From the NCBI GenBank assembly GCA_035293045.1, contig DATDOY010000252.1:1-23860 (forward strand): DNA of 23,860 nucleotides, given 5' to 3'. Positions 15,026 through 21,703 of this stretch are shown here, piece after piece. The notes under the pieces are model-generated. The model did not search any database and was not told the origin of the DNA. It saw only the letters and a list, made by a program, of their open reading frames with translations. The DNA comes from DATDOY01 sp035293045. GTDB taxonomy: Bacteria > Actinomycetota > Acidimicrobiia > IMCC26256 > JACPCJ01. Every line of letters starts with the position of its first letter. The first letter of the stretch is position 1. A program made the translations under genes and the position numbers.

Positions 15026-15116
15026 CAGTAACCACATCTAGGCTCTAAAATCCCATTACCACCAGAAGACGTTTCTAGAACCACCAGCCACGGTGATGGA
15101 CACCCCTCTCATGCAA

Positions 15117-15150
15117 GACGAGGAGCCGCGACCGCGTCGGGAGCGGCGAG
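15117..15150. repeat. 34-bp perfect direct repeat, copy 1
   Basis: The 34 bases starting GACGAGGAGCCGCG and ending GGAGCGGCGAG recur exactly at 15224-15257, 107 bp away. Within the repeat, GCCGC (15125-15129) and GCGGC (15143-15147) can form a small hairpin. Both copies are preceded by CATG, with CAA inserted in this copy. Confidence 0.9.
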
Positions 15151-15195
15151 GGCGCGCGCAGATGGCGACGGGTGAATCGGGCCCGCCGCACACCA

Positions 15196-15287
15196 CCGGT
15201 CCTCGCGTGGCTCCCCGCAGCATGACGAGGAGCCGCGACCGCGTCGGGAGCGGCGAGCGAGCGCGAGGAGAGCCGAGCGAGGACCGG
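15196..15287. repeat. About 92-bp palindromic element containing copy 2 of the direct repeat
   Basis: The 11-mer CCGGTCCTCGC (15196-15206) is perfectly inverted as GCGAGGACCGG (15277-15287). The match continues inward imperfectly for about 12 more bases on each arm (GGCTC and CC blocks). The enclosed loop contains the second 34-bp repeat (15224-15257). The element begins about 15 nt past the pilD stop on the transcribed strand, so it could act as a transcript-end or stability hairpin. It also resembles a REP/MITE-type repeat. No U tract is seen. Confidence 0.6.
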
Positions 15288-15302
15288 CCGCGCGAATGCC
15301 GC

Positions 15303-16112
15303 TTACTGGCGGGCGTACCAGTCCAGGATCGACTGCCCCCAGACGATGGCGGTGAACGTTCCGCCGGCCAAGAAGGGCGCGAACGGGACCGCCTCGCGCC
15401 GGGTGCGCAGCCCCGTCGCCACCAGGAGGATCCCCACGACGGCCCCGTACAAGAAGCCGAGGAAGAGGCCCAGCGCGACGTGCCCCCACGACAACCACGC
15501 AAGGTGGAGCCCGAGGAGAAAGGCGAGCTTCACGTCGCCCATCCCCATGCCTCGGGGTGAGATCAGGTGGACCACGAGGAGTCCGAGGAAGCCGACTGCG
15601 GCGCCGAGGACCGCCCTCCCGAGCGCACCGAACGCTCCGTCGGCGACGGCGGCAACCGCGAGGAGACCAACGCCCAGGGGGATCGCGACCACCAGGATTC
15701 GGTTGGGAACGATGTAGTGCTCGAGATCGATGACGGAGATGGCGAACAGCACGGCGGCCAGCACAACAAACGCCGGGAGAGCCCAGCTCAACTGGAACCG
15801 CCAGGCCATGACCCCAAAGAGCATCCCCGTGGCAAGTTCGACGAGCGGGTACCGCACCGAGATCCCCACGTGACACGACCGGCACCGGCCCTTCAACAAC
15901 AGCCACGACGCGATCGGGATGTTGTCGAACGGGCGTATCGGCGCTTCGCAGCTCGGACATCGCGAAGCCGGTCGGACGACGGATTCCTTCCTCGGAACCC
16001 GCCAGATGACCACGTTCAGGAAGGACCCGACCGCAAGTCCCAACGCAGCGATACCGCCGGCGAACGCAAGACGGACTCCCGTGTCATCGATCATCGGTCG
16101 GAATCTAGACAC
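15303..16112 (-). CDS. pilD: Type 4 prepilin peptidase / N-methyltransferase
   Basis: A 269-residue polytopic membrane aspartic protease that removes the PilA leader and methylates the new N-terminus. GSFLNVVIWRVPR at 29-41 starts the cytoplasmic methyltransferase region, which keeps both CxxC pairs (C52/C55 and C77/C80) around RPFDNIPIASWLLLKGRCR. The catalytic aspartates are D129 (VIDLEHYIVPN) and D193 in the GxGD motif MGMGDVKLA. About eight TM segments are apparent. The GTG at 16112 gives the longest N-terminus, but the ATG at 16094 (codon 7) is equally possible; neither has a clear Shine-Dalgarno. A 14-bp hairpin lies between it and pilA. Confidence 0.94.
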   Translation of the reverse strand: MSRFRPMIDDTGVRLAFAGGIAALGLAVGSFLNVVIWRVPRKESVVRPASRCPSCEAPIRPFDNIPIASWLLLKGRCRSCHVGISVRYPLVELATGMLFGVMAWRFQLSWALPAFVVLAAVLFAISVIDLEHYIVPNRILVVAIPLGVGLLAVAAVADGAFGALGRAVLGAAVGFLGLLVVHLISPRGMGMGDVKLAFLLGLHLAWLSWGHVALGLFLGFLYGAVVGILLVATGLRTRREAVPFAPFLAGGTFTAIVWGQSILDWYARQ

Positions 16113-16128
16113 GTATGGGTGAAGACGC

Positions 16129-16162
16129 GATGAAGGGGTGGCTCGGAGGCCACCCCTTCATC
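16129..16162 (-). terminator. 14-bp perfect hairpin between pilA and pilD
   Basis: GATGAAGGGGTGGC (16129-16142) is the exact reverse complement of 16149-16162, with a 6-nt loop. On the transcribed strand it begins 24 nt after the pilA stop. The following bases (GCGTCTTCACCC) lack a U run. It could be a partial terminator or an mRNA 3'-end stabiliser that lets pilA be expressed above pilD; it lies 16 nt upstream of the pilD GTG. Confidence 0.75.
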
Positions 16163-16186
16163 CACGTCAATCAGATGCCGGCTGGA

Positions 16187-16687
16187 TCAGTCCCAACCCG
16201 TCTCGATGAAGCTGGCGGTCAGCGCCGCCGCGTCGGCACCCTCGCAGCCGTTGGCTGCAACCGGGCCGGCGAGCTTCCAGTACGTGGTCCCGTCGCCCGT
16301 GGACGACTGGTTGTCCTTGACCATGTAGCAACTGTCGTCAGCCGCGCGGACGGCCGCGAAGAAGTGGCCGTTGGCGTCGACGTTGATCGAGGCAACCTTG
16401 GGGCCGGTGGAGTCCGTCGTGACGAACGACAGATCCTTCTCGATGGCCGCGAGGTTGGCGGTCGTCAGACCCACGTAGGTCTGCGTGTCGGTGAACTTCA
16501 CCTTCGCTGCCACGAGGGTATTCCTTGCGCCGGACTGCGCAGCCTTCTGCTGCGAACGGGTCCGGGCACCGAGGAAGGTCGGGACGGCGATGGCTACCAG
16601 GATGGCAATGATGAGAACGACGACCATGAGTTCGATGAGCGTGAAGCCCTCGTCCCTGTCGCGCTTATTGCGAATGGCCTCGAGCAT
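16187..16687 (-). CDS. pilA: Type IV pilin (major prepilin)
   Basis: A 166-residue class a-type prepilin. The charged leader (residues 1-14, ending DEG) is cleaved by PilD before F15. The mature N-terminus FTLIELMVVVLIIAILVAIA carries the conserved Glu at mature position 5 and continues to VPTFLGAR. The globular domain (roughly 55-166) has C120 and C148, likely bounding a disulfide D-region loop, with aromatic-rich strands (YMVKDN, TYWKLAG). The ATG at 16687 has AGGGGG 8 nt upstream. An in-frame extension of 88 residues upstream is rejected because it overlaps the leader RNA and has no pilin character. It is the only pilin-like gene in the window. Its 5' leader contains a GEMM-type riboswitch. 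Confidence 0.97.
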   Translation of the reverse strand: MLEAIRNKRDRDEGFTLIELMVVVLIIAILVAIAVPTFLGARTRSQQKAAQSGARNTLVAAKVKFTDTQTYVGLTTANLAAIEKDLSFVTTDSTGPKVASINVDANGHFFAAVRAADDSCYMVKDNQSSTGDGTTYWKLAGPVAANGCEGADAAALTASFIETGWD

Positions 16688-16742
16688 GTTGGTTTCCCCC
16701 TGTCTGCTCTTGATGCCTGATGGACGAGGCTCACCCAGCCTG

Positions 16743-16762
16743 TCCGGCCCGGGAGGGCCGGA
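16743..16762 (-). promoter_or_regulatory. 8-bp hairpin just downstream of the pilA-leader aptamer (candidate expression platform)
   Basis: On the minus strand TCCGGCCC (16762-16755) pairs perfectly with GGGCCGGA (16750-16743) around the loop TCCC. Its first base is the last base of the aptamer closing stem, so hairpin and aptamer abut. No U tract follows. A further 5-bp hairpin AGGCT/AGCCT lies at 16727-16741, before the pilA Shine-Dalgarno. Which element switches is not evident. Confidence 0.5.
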
Positions 16763-16862
16763 GTTCTCCAGGTAACCCGGCGGGCCTTCCCACTCTGGGG
16801 GTGTCGGCTCCGTGGCTTTGCGTGTCCCGCCTTCCGACGGGCTTGCCTTTCTCAGGAGAACC
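16762..16862 (-). promoter_or_regulatory. GEMM-I (cyclic-di-GMP-I type) riboswitch aptamer in the pilA 5' leader
   Basis: The roughly 100-nt minus-strand element has every part of the GEMM-I aptamer. The closing stem is GGUUCUCC (16862-16855) with GGAGAACU (16769-16762), 8 bp. Next come GGCAAG (16847-16842) and a 6-bp hairpin CCCGUC-GGAA-GGCGGG (16841-16826) capped by a GNRA tetraloop. Then follow ACGCAAAGCC (GCAAAGCC at 16821-16814), a second irregular hairpin arm, and GGGUUACC near 16778-16771. Aligned by eye to the Vibrio Vc2 aptamer, the three ligand contacts (G20 before CAA, A47 in GCAAAGCC, C92 in UUACC) are retained. GEMM-I RNAs bind c-di-GMP; a subclass with A20 binds 3',3'-cGAMP, and here the base is G. 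Placement 75 nt upstream of pilA fits known GEMM control of pilin genes. Confidence 0.88.
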
Positions 16863-16985
16863 TCGCTGCACCGGTCATCGGCGCGTTTCCGGCGAGTCTT
16901 GAGTCCGAGATCGGCCGTTCGACCACGCTGATTCGCCTTCAAACCCGACAAGTCGCCCCAACCGCATCTGGGTGGGGGGCGTTGC
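16863..16985 (-). promoter_or_regulatory. pilC-pilA intergenic region upstream of the aptamer
   Basis: This stretch must hold any pilA-specific promoter and the start of the leader. The pilC stop is followed on the transcribed strand by a C-rich then G-rich segment (GCCCC near 16982 and GGGGC near 16956) that could form a weak hairpin. No convincing -35/-10 pair was found, so pilA may be read from upstream or from a non-consensus promoter. Confidence 0.35.
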
Positions 16986-18206
16986 CTACTGGATGAGCTT
17001 GATGATGTTGAACATCGGCATGTAGAGGGCGATGACCATGCCCCCCACCGAGCAGCCCATGAACACGATGAGCAAGGGCTCGATCAGCGAGGTGAGCGCC
17101 TCGACGGTGGCCGCGACCTCGGCGTCGTAGAAGTCGGCGATCCGAGCAAGCATGTCGTCGAGGGCGCCCGTCTCCTCCCCCACCACGATCATCTGCACGA
17201 CCATGGCTGGAAAGACGTCGTACCGACCGAGCGGAACGCCAAGCGACTCGCCCTGCTTCACTGCGGTCTGACACTCGCGCACGGCCTTGCCCATGACCTC
17301 GTTGCCCGAGGTGTCGGCCACGATTTCGAGCGACTCGAGGATGGGCACGCCGGACTGGATGAGCGAGCCCAACGTGCGGGAGAACCGGGCGACAGCGGTC
17401 TTGTGGACGAGCCCCCCGAACACGGGCATCTTCAGCTTGATGGCGTCCCAGGCCCCGCGCCCCTTCTCGGTGTTGATCCACTTCTTGAAACCGATGATGG
17501 CGCCGATCTCGACGCCGACGACGAGGAACCACATCTTGCGCACGACGTTGGAGACGTTGATGAGCATCCTCGTCGGCAGCGGGAGCTCGCCGCCGAGGCT
17601 CGCGTACATCGTCTCGAACATCGGGACGATGAACAGGATCATCGCCGTCAGGATCAACAGGACCAGGACGCCGACCACCATGGGGTACGTCATCGCGGAC
17701 TTCACCCGCCGCTGCAGTTCGACCTGGGCTTCGATCGTGTCAGCCAGGCGCATCAGCGTGTCGTCGAGCGCACCCGACACCTCGCCGGCGCGAATCATCG
17801 AGATGTACAGCCGGCTGAAGACCTTGGGATGCTTGGCCATCGCCGCCGACAACGACGAGCCCTTCTCCACGTCGGAACGAACGACGCCGCACACGCGAGC
17901 AAGTTCTTTGTTCTCGGTCTGGTCGGCCAGGATCGTCAGGCTGCGAAGGAGCGAGAGCCCGGCATTGATCATGGTGGCGAACTGACGGGAGAAGACCGCG
18001 ACGTCCTTCAGCTTGACGCGGTTCGACAGCCCCGGGATCTTGATCTCGGCCTGGAACTTGCTGTCCCGTTGCGCGTCGATCGACATGGGCACGTAGCCCA
18101 TTTGCCGCAGCTTGTCGGCGACGAGCGAGACGTTCTCCGCCTCGAGGGTTCCCTCGAGGACCTTGCCCTGCTTGTCTCGAACCTTGTACGCAAAGTTGGT
18201 GGGCAC
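16986..18206 (-). CDS. pilC: Type IV pilus inner-membrane platform protein PilC
   Basis: A 406-residue GspF/PilC-family protein. A cytoplasmic N-domain (FAYKVRDKQGKVLEGTLEAE) is followed by two T2SSF helical domains at about 67-195 and 270-395, each with the family core (VFSRQFATMINAGLSLLRSL; RFSRTLGSLIQSGVPILESL) and the GEVSGAL / GEETGALDD signature turns. TM helices are predicted near 173-195, 226-242 and 373-397. It is the rotor-like platform on which PilB and PilT act. The GTG at 18206 has GAGG 7 nt upstream. It follows pilT by 60 nt. Confidence 0.96.
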   Translation of the reverse strand: MPTNFAYKVRDKQGKVLEGTLEAENVSLVADKLRQMGYVPMSIDAQRDSKFQAEIKIPGLSNRVKLKDVAVFSRQFATMINAGLSLLRSLTILADQTENKELARVCGVVRSDVEKGSSLSAAMAKHPKVFSRLYISMIRAGEVSGALDDTLMRLADTIEAQVELQRRVKSAMTYPMVVGVLVLLILTAMILFIVPMFETMYASLGGELPLPTRMLINVSNVVRKMWFLVVGVEIGAIIGFKKWINTEKGRGAWDAIKLKMPVFGGLVHKTAVARFSRTLGSLIQSGVPILESLEIVADTSGNEVMGKAVRECQTAVKQGESLGVPLGRYDVFPAMVVQMIVVGEETGALDDMLARIADFYDAEVAATVEALTSLIEPLLIVFMGCSVGGMVIALYMPMFNIIKLIQ

Positions 18207-18266
18207 GTGTCGTCCTCGTCGTGTCTCGGTGCTATGCGCTCGGGGCCGGTCGGTTCGCGTCGGGCA

Positions 18267-19877
18267 TTACGCGCGGCCCGCGAGGCGGCGAAGTTCGCTC
18301 TCGTCGTGGCACCGCTCGATGGCCATGTCGAACGAGATCTTTCCGCTCTTCACGAGGAGGGCCAGCGACTGGTCCATCGTGATCATCCCGTGCTGCCCGC
18401 CCGACTGCATGAGCGAGTAGATCTGGTGAACCTTTGCTTCACGGATCAGGTTGCGCATCGCCGGCGTGATCACGAGCACCTCGGCGGCGAGCGCTCGACC
18501 CTTCCCGTCAGCGGTCGGGACCAGCTGCTGGGTGACAACGCCCTGCAGCGCGCCGGCGAGCTGGACGCGCACCTGCTCCTGCTGATGCGAGGGGAACACG
18601 TCGATGACGCGGTCGATGGACTGCGGGGCGTCCTGGGTATGCAGGGTTCCGAACACGAGGTGCCCGGTTTCGGCCGCGGTCAGGGCGGTCGAGATCGTCT
18701 CGAGGTCCCGCATCTCCCCGACGAGGATCACGTCCGGGTCCTGCCGCAACACCCGCTTCAGGGCTTCGGCGAACGACTTGGTGTCTTCGCCGACCTCGCG
18801 CTGGTTGACCACGGCCTTCTTGTGCTGGTGCAAGAACTCGATGGGGTCCTCGACCGTCATGATGTGTTCGGCGCGCTCGCGGTTCACGATGTCGATCAGC
18901 GACGCCAGGGTCGTCGACTTCCCCGACCCCGTCGGGCCCGTGACGAGCACGAGGCCCCGGGTGAGCGACGCGAAGCTGCGTACGGATTCGGGAACCCCCA
19001 GGCTGTCGAAGGGCACGATCTCGAACGGGATGGTCCGCATCACGGCGGCCACTGACTCCCGCTGCAGGAAGACGTTGACGCGGAAGCGAGCCTTGCCCGG
19101 GAGCGAATACGACGTGTCGAGCTCGAGGGCGTTCTCGAACTGCTCGCGGTGCTTCTGCGAGAGGACGGCGTAGATCATGTCCCGGATCTGCTGGCTCGTG
19201 AGATCGGGGTACTCCGTGAGGCGGCGGAGCTCGCCGTGCACACGAATGACGGGTGGCGTGTCCACCGTCAAGTGGAGGTCGGACCCGTTGAGTTCGAGCA
19301 CGCGCTCGAGCAGGTCATCGAGGTGGACATCGCTGTGGCGGAGAGGCCCCTCGGTCGCCACGCCCGACACCGGCTCGGCGTCCGGAACCGGCACCGCCAC
19401 TTCGAGCGGCTTGACGGGCTGGGATGAGGTCTCCGGCGCCGGCGCGGCCTTGCCGTAGATCGCGTCGAGCGCCTTCAGCAGGTCGCCCTTGACGGCCGCG
19501 GCCGGGACCACCTCGGACCCCAGCGCGCTCCGAACCGCCTCGAGCGCTGCCCCGCTGGTCGGATCGGCAAACGCCACCAGCATGCCGTCCGGGGTCACTT
19601 CGACCCCTACGCACAGGTGTTGGCGCGCGATCGCCTCAGGGATGGCCTCGGCGGCATCTGGTCGCAACGGCGACGCGGTGACGTCGACGAACTGGAGGCC
19701 CACGCTCTCGGCGATCGCCGCCACGAGATCCTTCTCAGGCACGAGACCGCCACGGGCGAGCAGTGCGGGGAGCGGAGTGCCGCTGCGGGCCTCCTCCTCG
19801 AACGCGTCGGCGAGGGCCTGCTCGTCGATCGCGTGCCGCTTGAGTAGCACTTGTCCGATCTGTTGCGAGGCGCTCAT
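18267..19877 (-). CDS. pilT: Type IV pilus retraction ATPase PilT with an additional N-terminal GspE_N/MshEN-like domain
   Basis: A 536-residue protein, about 180 longer than ordinary PilT. The motor (184-536) has NGSDLHLTVDTPPVIRVHGE, Walker A GPTGSGKST at 314-322, Asp box TVEDPIEF, Walker B ILVGEMRD, His box TGHLVFGTLHTQD, and AMRNLIREAK at 473-482, the PilT retraction motif (AIRNLIRE in other species). It lacks the tetracysteine zinc site of PilB. Residues 1-142 form an N-domain homologous to that of PilB in the same register (QIGQVLL at 6; IPEAIARQH at 79), joined by a Pro/Ala-rich linker (143-183). Key MshEN Gly/Gln positions are altered (H15, E29, P37, S58). The ATG at 19877 has GGGAGG upstream; an ATG six codons earlier (19895) is possible. 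Confidence 0.94.
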   Translation of the reverse strand: MSASQQIGQVLLKRHAIDEQALADAFEEEARSGTPLPALLARGGLVPEKDLVAAIAESVGLQFVDVTASPLRPDAAEAIPEAIARQHLCVGVEVTPDGMLVAFADPTSGAALEAVRSALGSEVVPAAAVKGDLLKALDAIYGKAAPAPETSSQPVKPLEVAVPVPDAEPVSGVATEGPLRHSDVHLDDLLERVLELNGSDLHLTVDTPPVIRVHGELRRLTEYPDLTSQQIRDMIYAVLSQKHREQFENALELDTSYSLPGKARFRVNVFLQRESVAAVMRTIPFEIVPFDSLGVPESVRSFASLTRGLVLVTGPTGSGKSTTLASLIDIVNRERAEHIMTVEDPIEFLHQHKKAVVNQREVGEDTKSFAEALKRVLRQDPDVILVGEMRDLETISTALTAAETGHLVFGTLHTQDAPQSIDRVIDVFPSHQQEQVRVQLAGALQGVVTQQLVPTADGKGRALAAEVLVITPAMRNLIREAKVHQIYSLMQSGGQHGMITMDQSLALLVKSGKISFDMAIERCHDESELRRLAGRA

Positions 19878-19928
19878 CGGCGCGTGTCCTCCCATGTGGA
19901 ATATCCCCAAACCTTCTCTGGCGGATAT

Positions 19929-19963
19929 CGGTTCCTCGCAGGGCGTCCTTGAACCGAGAACCG
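19929..19963 (-). other. Imperfect hairpin in the pilB-pilT intergenic gap
   Basis: CGGTTC-C-TCG (19929-19938) pairs with CGAGAACCG (19955-19963): nine pairs with one bulged base and a 16-nt loop. It lies in the 121-nt gap between pilB and pilT and has no U tract. It could stabilise the pilB message or tune pilT expression. I see no promoter in this gap that I would defend. Confidence 0.45.
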
Positions 19964-19998
19964 GAATCCCGCCAGGCGACGGCCGGCTCATCGCGGCG

Positions 19999-21681
19999 CT
20001 ACGAAACGACCCGGGCAAGCTCCTCGAGCGCGGTCTGTCCCTGGAGAACCTTGCGGAGACCGTCCTGGCGCAGCGTCAGCATGCCTTGGGACGTGGCGAT
20101 CTTGCGCAGATCCTCCGACGACCGCTGTTCGACGATCGCCCGCTCGATCTCCTCGCTCATGAGCATGACTTCATGGATCGCGAAGCGTCCCTTGTATCCG
20201 GTCTTCGCACAGACCGCGCACCCGACCGGCTTGAACAGGGTGAAATCTCCCGGCGAGGCCGCGTCGTCCGGTGAGAGGCCCGCGGTGAGCAGCTCCGGCT
20301 CGCTCGGGGCGTATTGCTCCTTGCACCGGTCGCACAGCCGTCGCGCCAATCGTTGGGCGAGCACGCAGTCGAGCGCGCTCGTCACGAGGAACGGCTCGAC
20401 GCCCATCTCCAGCAGCCGCAACGGGGTGGAGGTGGCGTCGTTGGTGTGGAGGGTCGAGAAGACGAGGTGGCCCGTCAGCGCCGCCTCGATGGCGATGACG
20501 GCCGTTTCCTCGTCGCGAATCTCGCCGACGAGGACGATGTCGGGGTCGGAACGAAGGATCGATCGGAGCGCCGCGGCAAAGGTCATCCCGGCCTTCTTGT
20601 TCACCTGGACCTGGTTGATGCCGGGCAGCCGGTACTCGACCGGGTCTTCGACGGTGATGACGTTCTTGGCCTCGTCGTTGACCACATTGAGCGTTGCGTA
20701 CAGCGTCGTCGACTTCCCCGAGCCCGTCGGGCCGGTGACGAGGATCGTGCCCCAGGGCTTCGAGTAGGCGCTGTGGTAGCGCTCGGCGACCTCGGGCAGG
20801 AAGCCGAGGTCCTCGAGCGTCAGCAGCGCCGTGCTCTTGTCGAGGATCCTCATGACGACCTTCTCGCCGAACACGGTCGGGAGCGTCGCCACACGGAGGT
20901 CGATCGTCTTTCCGGCCACGGTGAGCGAAACGCGGCCGTCCTGTGGGATCCGCCGCTCGGCAATGTTGATGTCGGCCATGACCTTGAGCCGGCTGATGAC
21001 GCCGGGCTGGATCGAGCGTGGTGAGCGCATCACCTCGTGCAACACCCCGTCGATCCGGTAACGAATGCGCAGATCCTTCTCGGCGGGCTCGACGTGGATG
21101 TCCGAGGCTCGCTCCTGGACGGCTTGCATGATCAGGAGGTTCACGAACTTGACGATGGGCGCGTCCTCGACGATCGCGCTGAGCTTCGAGAGGTCGGTGT
21201 CGTCCTCGAACTCCTCGGCGGCAATCTGTGCGACGGCGTCGGCGTCGGAGTCGAGCTCCACCAGCCGATCGAGAGACTTGGCGAGCTGTGAGCTCGTCAC
21301 GACCACGGTCTTGAGGTCGGCGCCGGTCAGCGCGCGGATGTCGTCGATGGCGAACACGTCCGACGGGTTCGCCATCGCCACGACGAGGCGCCCGTCTTCC
21401 CAGCCGATCGGAAGAGCTTGGTGGCGTTTGGCGACGGCCTCCGGAATGAGGCTGGACACGGACGAGTCCACCGCGTAGTCGTCGAGATCCACGAAGTCGA
21501 GGCCGATCTGGCGGGCGAGCGTCCGCACGAGGTCGACCTCGGAGATCACCCCGCGGTCGACGAGAACCCGCCCGAGCGACTGTCCGCTTCCCTGTTGGAG
21601 CGCCAGCGCGTCGTCGAGCTGATCCTCGGTGATCAGCCCGTCCTCCAGGAGGAGGCTCGCGAGCTGTGGACGGTCCGACAC
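19999..21681 (-). CDS. pilB: Type IV pilus extension ATPase PilB with tandem MshEN-type N-domain
   Basis: A 560-residue hexameric motor for pilin polymerisation. The N-terminal domain carries two 24-residue MshEN motifs, at 6-29 and 35-58, each with correct Leu/Gly/Gln spacing (G15, Q29; G37, G44, Q58), but the leading Arg is Q6 and S35. The motor shows ERASDIHVEP (190-199), Walker A GPTGSGKST (317-325), Asp box ITVEDPVEY, Walker B VLVGEIRDEET (383-393), His box TGHLVFSTLHTND (403-415), and a zinc tetracysteine C450/C453/C488/C491. The zinc site and VEDPVEY separate it from PilT. The GTG at 21681 has GAGGAGG upstream. MshEN domains of MshE and some PilB proteins bind c-di-GMP; binding here is inferred. 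Confidence 0.95.
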   Translation of the reverse strand: MSDRPQLASLLLEDGLITEDQLDDALALQQGSGQSLGRVLVDRGVISEVDLVRTLARQIGLDFVDLDDYAVDSSVSSLIPEAVAKRHQALPIGWEDGRLVVAMANPSDVFAIDDIRALTGADLKTVVVTSSQLAKSLDRLVELDSDADAVAQIAAEEFEDDTDLSKLSAIVEDAPIVKFVNLLIMQAVQERASDIHVEPAEKDLRIRYRIDGVLHEVMRSPRSIQPGVISRLKVMADINIAERRIPQDGRVSLTVAGKTIDLRVATLPTVFGEKVVMRILDKSTALLTLEDLGFLPEVAERYHSAYSKPWGTILVTGPTGSGKSTTLYATLNVVNDEAKNVITVEDPVEYRLPGINQVQVNKKAGMTFAAALRSILRSDPDIVLVGEIRDEETAVIAIEAALTGHLVFSTLHTNDATSTPLRLLEMGVEPFLVTSALDCVLAQRLARRLCDRCKEQYAPSEPELLTAGLSPDDAASPGDFTLFKPVGCAVCAKTGYKGRFAIHEVMLMSEEIERAIVEQRSSEDLRKIATSQGMLTLRQDGLRKVLQGQTALEELARVVS

Positions 21682-21703
21682 CCTTCCTCCTCAACCAGCA
21701 CGA

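Larger units (their letters stand above)
14913..15302. other. 390-nt intergenic region between pilD and the HTH-pilMNO operon
   Basis: No convincing gene is present. The left part (about 14997-15090) is markedly more AT-rich than its surroundings and contains a sigma-70-type promoter reading leftward. The right part (15117-15287) is very GC-rich and holds a 34-bp direct repeat and a palindromic element just past the pilD stop. A TTCTAGAA palindrome lies near 15072-15080. The sequence ACCACCAG occurs twice nearby, at about 15058 and 15081. Confidence 0.7.

Noticed and set aside
15109..15960. Alternative minus-strand frame running through pilD and the intergenic repeats
   Set aside because: Arg/Pro-rich product out of frame with the well-supported pilD; no start signal or family match.
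16762..16862. Assignment of the pilA aptamer to the cGAMP-selective GEMM-Ib subclass
   Set aside because: In a by-eye alignment to the Vibrio aptamer, the base before CAA (position 20) is G rather than A. The alignment is from memory, so the ligand still needs testing.
16688..16951. An 88-residue N-terminal extension of PilA
   Set aside because: It would place the class III signal peptide internally; the region forms the riboswitch aptamer, and AGGGGG precedes the ATG at 16687.
17403..19055. A 550-codon plus-strand frame opposite pilC and pilT
   Set aside because: Composition is His/Arg/Asp-rich with no recognisable motif, and both antisense genes are secure.
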